A stretch of 64,000 bases of DNA from positions 127,800,545-127,864,544 of the forward strand of contig CM069433.1 of NCBI GenBank assembly GCA_035610365.1, in the 5' to 3' direction. The notes beneath the pieces were generated by a model that was not told where the DNA came from, searched no databases, and saw nothing but the letters and a program-made list of their open reading frames with translations. Below are positions 57,825 through 64,000 of the stretch, piece by piece. The position numbers were made by a program, and so were the translations under genes. Each line of letters starts with the position of its first letter. Position 1 is the stretch's first letter. The DNA is from Aquatica leii. Taxonomy: Eukaryota; Arthropoda; Insecta; Coleoptera; Lampyridae.

Positions 57825-58355
57825 ATAGATAAATCAAACTAACATTTTAAAAATACAACAAACAAAAAAAACTCATTTTAAGCGTAACTAGTGATTTCAT
57901 CATTTTTATTACGCATTAATACATGAACAAAATAAACAAACTACTAGTTTTGAGGTATCCAATTGAACATCTAGTGGTACGTTTTAATTTCTTTTAATTT
58001 TTTAATTAATTATAAGTTTTATAGAAATTGTACTTACAAAAACTAGACTGCGAAACTGTAGTAGCAGAAACCAAGCGGATATTAAAGAATATCACCCTTT
58101 TTATATTTGTCAATTATTGATCAATTTCTGAAAAATTGACAAATAGTCAATTTCTAGTTATAAACTATTACACTTATCTATTAACTCATCAGTTTTTCGG
58201 ATAAGTCCATTCTAAATAGTGAGGTCCTAACTATTTCTAAACAAAGGAGTAAAAATTTACGTGCATCCGTCTTTAGTTTAATGGCTGTTACACACTCTAA
58301 AAATGATAATGCCATTGCAAGAAAATGGCGGGTTAGGCGTTGAGAATTTAAATTT
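57825..58355. other. AT-rich spacer before a Harbinger fossil
   Basis: No gene seen. TTGTCAATTATTGATCAATT and AATTGACAAATAGTCAATTT (58105-58160) form a loose inverted pattern that could be subterminal to the neighbouring Harbinger fossil. Confidence 0.35.
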
Positions 58356-58360
58356 GGTGC

Positions 58361-59140
58361 ATGAAGCCTAAACAAGATACTTTACGGTTTTTAAGGATGG
58401 ATAAAGATGCTTTTGATATTCTTTTAAATAAAACATATAATAAGATGAAAAAGAAAGATACCTTTATGAGAATAGCTGTCTCAATGGTAGACAAACTTAT
58501 AACTTTCCGGTTCTTAACTACCGGTAAAACATTTATAAGATTAATGCATTCCTTCAGAATATCGGAGTCAACAATCTGATTATTTGTGCCTGAAGTGTAG
58601 ATACCTATTTGAAGGGTTAAATACTTAAAGGTATGACTAATCTACAAGCTGCATTGTAAACTAATAATAAATTTCTGTTATGTCCTAGGAACGCCTGTTG
58701 AATGGCTTAAAATTGCGCAGGATTTTCATGTAAAATGGAATTTTCCCAATACTGTTTATAGATGGATAGCACATAGTTTTTAGTGCCCCAAAAAGTGCTG
58801 GATCAACCTACTTTAATTATAAGAAGACAAATAGCATCGTTCTATTGACATTAGTATTCTACTCTTAAGTAAATTACAGTTACCAGATGACAAACCACTG
58901 CCTCAAAGAGCTCTAGCAGTGCCGTTTGACTTTACTGTGACTGTGGAACAACTAAATTATTGATTAAGCAGAGCTAGAGTAGTTGTGGAAGAAGCTTGTA
59001 GAATTCTGGCAAATAGGTTTAGAGTATTTTGAACAATACTTAACCTAAGCCCATATAAATTGCAAATTGTAACTCTAGCCTGTTGTGCATTACACATTTT
59101 TTTGGAAAAAAATTCTCCTACTTATTTCAACAGTATACTT
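58361..59140 (+). pseudogene. Harbinger-like transposase fossil
   Basis: Reads TLRFLRMDKDAFDILLNKTY, then DTFMRIAVSMVDKLITFRFL, TTGKTFIRLMHSFRISESTI, TPVEWLKIAQDFHVKWNFPN, a decayed CPKKCW region, LPLPQRALAVPFDF, NYXLSRARVVVEEACRILAN and RFRVFXTILNLSP. These are the HARBI1 landmarks: FRISxSTI helix-turn-helix, KWNFPNCxGAIDGKH (aspartate lost), and NYRLSRARRxVENAFGILxxRFRVF, with the catalytic glutamate equivalent (VVEEAC). The second aspartate region is deleted. Many stops. It is a distinct lineage from the Harbinger at 42.5-45 kb. Confidence 0.8.
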
Positions 59141-59454
59141 TTAAATATGGTGTAAATCGTCAATCTGGTAATCAAAGCTCTGTAACAGTTCATGGTATAT
59201 GTGAACAATAAAGGTAAATTAAGTTGATTCCTAATTATAAGCACATTATTTTTAAGCTGTCATGTAAGGTACTGCTTTTAATAAATAATAATAGTAATGA
59301 AATGAAAATCAATTTATTTAATATTCTTCATCATAAAGGGTATCATAAATACAGTTAATATGGAACTTTTAAGAATGATTAATCTAGTTCTACTCTTTCT
59401 TTCTTTCCTTCACAATTCTAAAGTAACAACGCTAAAAAAATTATTAAAACCAAA

Positions 59455-59990
59455 TGCAGATTAAGATTACGGTCCTGTACCATGCGCATCGGCATGTGAT
59501 GTGGTAGGTCTTGGTGATTGTACATTTTCGTCCTCACGCATTGTCAGAAATACCTGTGAAGCTTGGCTATTTACCTCATCAAATGTACCTTCAAACACTG
59601 TTTCATAATACTCATTTAAGAAATATAAGTAAATAATTTATAAAGTTGCTTTAAACCATATTTCCCATGGCATTCTCATCATGCTTGAAACACACTTCCG
59701 AACAGGTCTATTATTGAGCAAAAAATTAAGAGTTTCATAGCACCACCATATATTGGTTGATATATATCAGAACCGCCTGCACCAATTGCTTCACTTTTTT
59801 AAATTTTGTTTGTGTTCGTAAATAATTGGATCCTTAAATTTTTTTTGCACATCCTGCATGGTACTCGACATGTTTTCCTTTCGAAAATTTTTTGGAACAA
59901 ATAAAAAAATTGATACAGGGACCACGACAGCCTTTGCAACGAGCATACGGTCGTTTACATAATTCTGAATGTTAAATTACCTTCAAAAAC
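59455..59990 (-). pseudogene. Harbinger second protein (MADF/SANT-like) fossil
   Basis: The minus strand, convergent with the transposase, reads MQDVQKKFKDPIIYEHKQNL, SEAIGAGGSDIYQPIYWWCY, ETLNFLLNNRPVRKCVSSMM and, further on, SQASQVFLTMRE and SPRPTTSHADAHG. The helix RxKFKxxxxxYxxxxKxxKKSGxGxxxxYxPxWWxYExLxFL is the Myb/SANT- or MADF-like DNA-binding protein that accompanies Harbinger transposases and helps them enter the nucleus and bind ends. The N-terminal part of the domain is unclear, and there are frame changes. The pairing of both genes shows this was once a full two-gene element. Confidence 0.65.
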
Positions 59991-59999
59991 CATTAATTG

Positions 60000-62860
60000 C
60001 CTATATGAACATTTCTCAGGTATTAAGTTAGGTTTTGATGATCTTTACAAGATATATAAAAAACTGATTTTTGATACCATCATGCTTGCAGTTTGTAGAT
60101 ATTCTAACAAAGACTCTTATTGTTCAACAAAAGATAAATTAGTAGTAGTGCAAATTTATAGCATTCTCCAACAAGATTTAGATGTATATATTATAATTTG
60201 AAAAAAAATTGAAAACTATGACTCCCTTTATGACCTTTTGATTTTAAACATCTTGATATACATATATGTATCTCTTAAACAAACTTTCGCCTTCAAAGGC
60301 TTAGTCTATAAGAGATATTGAAGTTAAATATTTTATATTTACAATTCCCGGTGAAGACTACTTTACATCATTTCCTCTATTACATACGTATATTTAATTT
60401 GTACATTTACATTATTTTTTTTAATTAAGATAGTACTTGCGTATCTATAATACTGTAAACTACAAGTACTGCGGGAACATTATATTCTCTTAATAAATAA
60501 TTATAAGTCTGGAATTACTCATAGTATTTTACTTTTATTTTTCTGTATTTCTAGAAAAAAAAACTTCACCATATGTTGATTTGCTTGTAAAATACAGCAG
60601 CGATTGTAATTTAGAAAATCTTTATACACACAAATACTACAAAATGTACTGTACTTTGCATTTTCTAATATTAAATACGAATTTTAGATTTGTTATTGGC
60701 ATAGCAACCTTGTTAAATAGTCAAACATCTGTTTCTATTAAGTTACCGGAAATTTAACGCACTTCTTATTTAAAAAATAAAGTATAGTTATGATTCGAGT
60801 ATTACGTCGCCTGATAATGATAAATTGACGTCAATACGACGTTACTTTAAGACACCAATGCGCCGTCATCTGCTGACGATTTAAGGCTGTGACTTTGTTT
60901 ACCTAAAACACACGTTATACTAACGTCAGTTCATCACGTCATCCTGGTGATTTATTGACAGACAGTTGACGTCATTACGACGTGCATTGGTTATCTGGGT
61001 ACACCGAAAAGTATTTATCAATAAAATTTTATAGTTGGTTTCATATATCGTTATCTTTGTATGAAATCAAAAATAACAGTGATTGCACTTATGTACATAC
61101 ACACAACTGCACGTTTTAATCTCTATTATAGCTTAAAATGTGAAAGTGATTATTTGACCTACATAGTAAATGACTATAGTTTTTGCTCAGTTACAGCAAC
61201 AACCTCACAGTTTAAACTGCAATTAATACTAAACAAGGACATAAATCATTGTTGTTCTCAAAATTTATTTGGTTTTGTTGAATTTGAATAAACTCCTATT
61301 AACAAAACTTTAAATTATAATAAAATTAGGTTTATTGAAGGTTATACAAACAAAATGGATTTAGTTCAATAAAGATTAAGTTTTAAAACAAAACTGGACA
61401 ACAGAAATTGTTTTTGTAATAAAACAAAATTATTTATTTGAAATACGTCTTTAGAAACTTTTAGTACAAAGGACTTCTAACTATTAAAGACCGGGTAAAT
61501 AGTATAAAACTTAAAGTTCTAGTATTTTGTAGAAACAAACAAGAAAATAAGCATTGTAGGCAGTAAAGTAATAATTACCCAAAGATTATCATACGTTTAA
61601 ATTTATTTACTTATTAAGCATCTACATTTAATAATTATAATCTTAAACTTTACAGAGTATGACTAATCAGGGAAACAGTTCTGTCAGTATTGCTTTTACA
61701 TCGTAGTTTAATTTCAGTTAGTATATTTTCCAAGGCATAGGAGACAATGATTTTGTAATGTCAACTAACACTTTGTAAATTTGTTACAATTGCAAAATCA
61801 AATAGTAACTAATAAAATAGAACTGGTTAAAATTTACAATTAAACCTATTTTGAAGCATCTCAGTGAAAAGAAAAAATAAAAATAGCATACCTATTTGAA
61901 ACGATAAAAACGTTTTCAAAAAGCTTGACATTGACTTACATAGTTGAGGGTTTTTAAAACGCGAAAAATGCATAATATAAGTGGCAATCAACATATTTCA
62001 AAATTAGAACGTTATACATTCCTTTATCATGGAAATTCAACTTTGCAGGCTCTTTCTACCCTTGAAAACAATTACTCTTAAATCATTTTAATCTACGTCC
62101 AACTTTTACGCTGAACTAAAGTTCTACGTATTTACTAAAGATACTGTCTTACAAAAGAACGTATTTATAAATGAATTATACAACACAAATAATTTCTACG
62201 CTTTGTATACCTAAGTTACAAGTAAATGGTGTATTGTTGTTTTTTAATACAATTTATAAAAAAAAAACAATTTATGTGAAAACAATTAATCGTAATCGTA
62301 ATACAGTACAGTAATGCGTATTTATTTTACAGTAATTTTAGATTATTGTTATGTATAAAAACATCTTTAATTGCTAAGTAATACAAGTCTTGTTTATTCA
62401 AACCATTTATTTAAACATAAGAAATTGAATAGGATACTTAAAACATTTAAAATTTAGTAGCATTCTTAACTTGCATTACTATTATTAATTTTAATTTAAT
62501 TTTTTTAAACTATTGATTTATATTATACATAAAATTTGCATTTACAATTTTTTGCAGTTTGACATTGTATATGTCTTAGCCATGTATAGCAACAAATCTT
62601 GATATTTCATAATTCACTACAAACGCGTTTAATTGAAGTTTGTACTTTAAACCTATAAAACAAAATGATTATAATAATAAATGTTTCGTCTAAAAGCTTT
62701 AAAATAATTAGATTGCGTAAAGCACCAGATGATTTTTGACAATATCATTAAATGATGGATGTTTTATGTAAACATATACTAACTACATACATATCTAGAG
62801 CAATACAATTTTAGTTGCAGTAAAATATCTTAAAGTTAATTTTTTGCTACTGATACGTTC
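60000..62860. other. AT-rich DNA, no gene seen
   Basis: Aside from the ACGT-core cluster near 60.8-61.0 kb, this is A/T-rich sequence with no supported gene. The short open stretch 61061-61291 has no recognisable motif. Confidence 0.5.
60800..60995. promoter_or_regulatory. Cluster of ACGT-core motifs including two TGACGTCA
   Basis: TGACGTCA at 60826-60833 and 60967-60974, both followed by AxTACGACGT. Further TACGTCG, AACGTCAG and CACGTCATC occur in between, within 200 bp of otherwise AT-rich DNA. The two halves are partly duplicated, and ACCAATGC/GCATTGGT are inverse. TGACGTCA is the CREB/ATF site, but the duplicated layout equally fits a small repeat element. Function is inferred only. Confidence 0.3.
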
Positions 62861-62867
62861 TATTCTG

Positions 62868-62925
62868 TTTTCAACCAACTACAAAAAAAGTAGGAGGTTC
62901 TCAATACGTCGAAATGTATGTTAAG
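62868..62925 (+). repeat. Copy of a widespread insect repeat motif
   Basis: TTTTCAACCAACTACAAAAA, then AGTAGGAGGTTCTCAA and TACGTCG, resembles a motif I know from many lepidopteran and other insect genomes (form TTCAACCGACTTCAAAAAGGAGGAGGTTCTCAATTCG). The owner element is not identified here. Confidence 0.45.
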
Positions 62926-63216
62926 CAATAATATTTTACCACGTTGATCGAACTGCGCTCATTTAAATTTGTTCAACTTCTGAGTAAAGAAGAAAATGAT
63001 CAAACCAAATTTTACATCTACATAAAATGTGCATTTTCAAGATTTTCAGGGATTTTTTTAATATAAAAAGAAATGACTTCGAAAGATGCAAGTAGTGTAC
63101 CTATGTGCGTTTTACACCACTCTGATCTTTGGGGTGACGTGTAGTAGAGCGTGAGGCGGCGGGGTGGCGATAAAAGGTCGGGCGTATATATAGGGTGCAT
63201 GTAATTAAGGAGGTCA

Positions 63217-63385
63217 AAAAATCAATACATAATTAATAAAAGTACAAGAAAGGTGCTAATGTAAAAATGAATACCCGGTACGAGCAATAAAGGTACCAGA
63301 GGGCGCTGATTTAAAAAATCAATACATGTTAGATAAAAGTACGAGAGAGAGCGTTGATATAAAAACCAATACATGTAATCAAATT
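63217..63385 (+). repeat. Diverged tandem repeat, about 50 bp period
   Basis: About three and a half units of the form AAAAATCAATACATxTxATA, AAAGTACxAGAxAGxGCxxxx start near 63217, 63265, 63315 and 63363. The second is the most diverged. Non-coding; possibly the internal repeats of a MITE. Confidence 0.65.
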
Positions 63386-63493
63386 TTTGAATGAAATAAA
63401 TTAGTATTTGAAACCGATAGTTTCCATAAATTCTTTTAAATCAAGTAGATATGACAAAAATCTACAAAGGTAGGTACTGGAGGAAAACTGTAG

Positions 63494-63543
63494 GTTACTA
63501 ACTGAGTGTGAATAAAATTTTTTATTCACACTCAGTTAGTAAC
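63494..63543. repeat. Perfect 23 bp-arm palindrome
   Basis: GTTACTAACTGAGTGTGAAT plus AAA (63494-63516) and its exact inverse (63521-63543) surround ATTT. Pairing continues imperfectly outward for another 15 bases. The right arm is the start of the dispersed repeat copy 2, so the palindrome is two inverted repeat starts back to back. Confidence 0.9.
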
Positions 63544-63650
63544 GTACAGTTTCCCGAACCTCTTAAAGGTTGGTAAGTGAGCGGTTTCCATGGTTAAAAA
63601 AAACGAGTATGTAATGAAACCTCGCGGTCAGTAATGTACACTTTCCGAAC
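63524..63650 (+). repeat. Dispersed 120 bp repeat, copy 2
   Basis: Matches 51571-51690 (landmarks GTTAGTAACGTACAGTTT, TTGGTAAGTGAGCGGT, GTATGTAATGAAACC, GTCAGTAATGTA). It also contains internal near-direct copies of TTAGTAA/AGTAATGTACA. Confidence 0.75.
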
Positions 63651-63796
63651 CTGTAATTCGTGTGTGTTATGTTTTAACTAATTTGATTAAATGACAATCA
63701 TAACTTAAATACGTATATGTCAATTGTGAAGTGTGCCTACTACGTTTTAATTTTTTACCGAAATAAACGATAATATTTTGGAAGTAGGTTTTCATT

Positions 63797-63849
63797 CGAG
63801 AACTAGTTCACCTCGAGGCTATGCCTCTCGGTAAACTATAGTTCTCTCG
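63797..63849. repeat. Nested hairpin
   Basis: CGAGAACTA and TAGTTCTCTCG form the outer stem; ACCTCGAGGC and GCCTCTCGGT form the inner stem around a CTAT centre. The segment is clearly less AT-rich than its flanks. It may be the tip of an inverted-repeat transposon or an old structured RNA; nothing decides between them. Confidence 0.5.
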
Positions 63850-64000
63850 ACAGAAATGGAATATTTTCCGCCTCGGTATGTAATCTACTATTGTTAACTA
63901 GATTGTTATTAAATTCATTTCCTAAACAATTAGGTTGTAAATTAATTGTTGTTTCTATGGATTGTTCTATGATGTACTTAATTTTTTTTAAACGTAATTT

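Overview
This is almost certainly nuclear DNA of an insect or a close arthropod relative. It is very AT-rich, has spliceosomal-type introns, and carries an insect-like set of transposons: mariner/Tc1, pogo/Tigger, piggyBac, PIF/Harbinger, Crypton, jockey-, R1- and R2-type LINEs, Penelope-like elements and Ty3/gypsy. I found no convincing host gene, tRNA, rRNA or CRISPR array. The window reads as a transposon graveyard, intergenic or deep intronic, with a few recent arrivals. Family calls rest on motifs read by eye, because no database could be searched.

Layout. 1-8.3 kb: a mariner deletion derivative, a Penelope-like RT scrap, three LINE RT fossils and the C-terminal end of a Tigger transposase. 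9.6-13.8 kb: a long-TIR mariner-like element, a Tc1 scrap and a 0.85 kb TIR element. 14-18.3 kb: a Crypton fossil, two R1-like LINE endonuclease fossils and a transposon-protein scrap. 20.2-23.05 kb: a complete, young pogo-like element with intact TIRs, a TA duplication and a 604-codon transposase. 24.4-29.2 kb: two older pogo-type fossils and a Penelope-like fold-back with a hammerhead-like core. 30.6-42.4 kb: a Crypton whose coding tail is split by a Ty3/gypsy element with 2.0 kb LTRs. 42.5-45.1 kb: a Harbinger element with a second TIR element of unknown family nested at its transposase start. 45.9-51.5 kb: a piggyBac fossil split by a second, very young Ty3/gypsy element with 182 bp LTRs. 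54.7-60 kb: a third Crypton, a Penelope-like repeat pair flanking another hammerhead-like core, and a two-gene Harbinger fossil. 60-64 kb: AT-rich DNA with palindromes, a tandem repeat and an ACGT-core cluster.

The most interesting items are: three hammerhead-ribozyme-like cores in Penelope-type footprints; three Crypton recombinase fossils in one window, two of them with an intron at the same place; the complete pogo-like element with repeated GTTTCAACCGTACC sites and a PHD-finger tail displaced by a one-base homopolymer slip; and the 1.3 kb element nested in Harbinger, with reiterated TGTCGCATTTTGCA sites and a protein family I cannot name. Three nested insertions with clean target duplications give relative ages: each host transposon was already present when its guest arrived.
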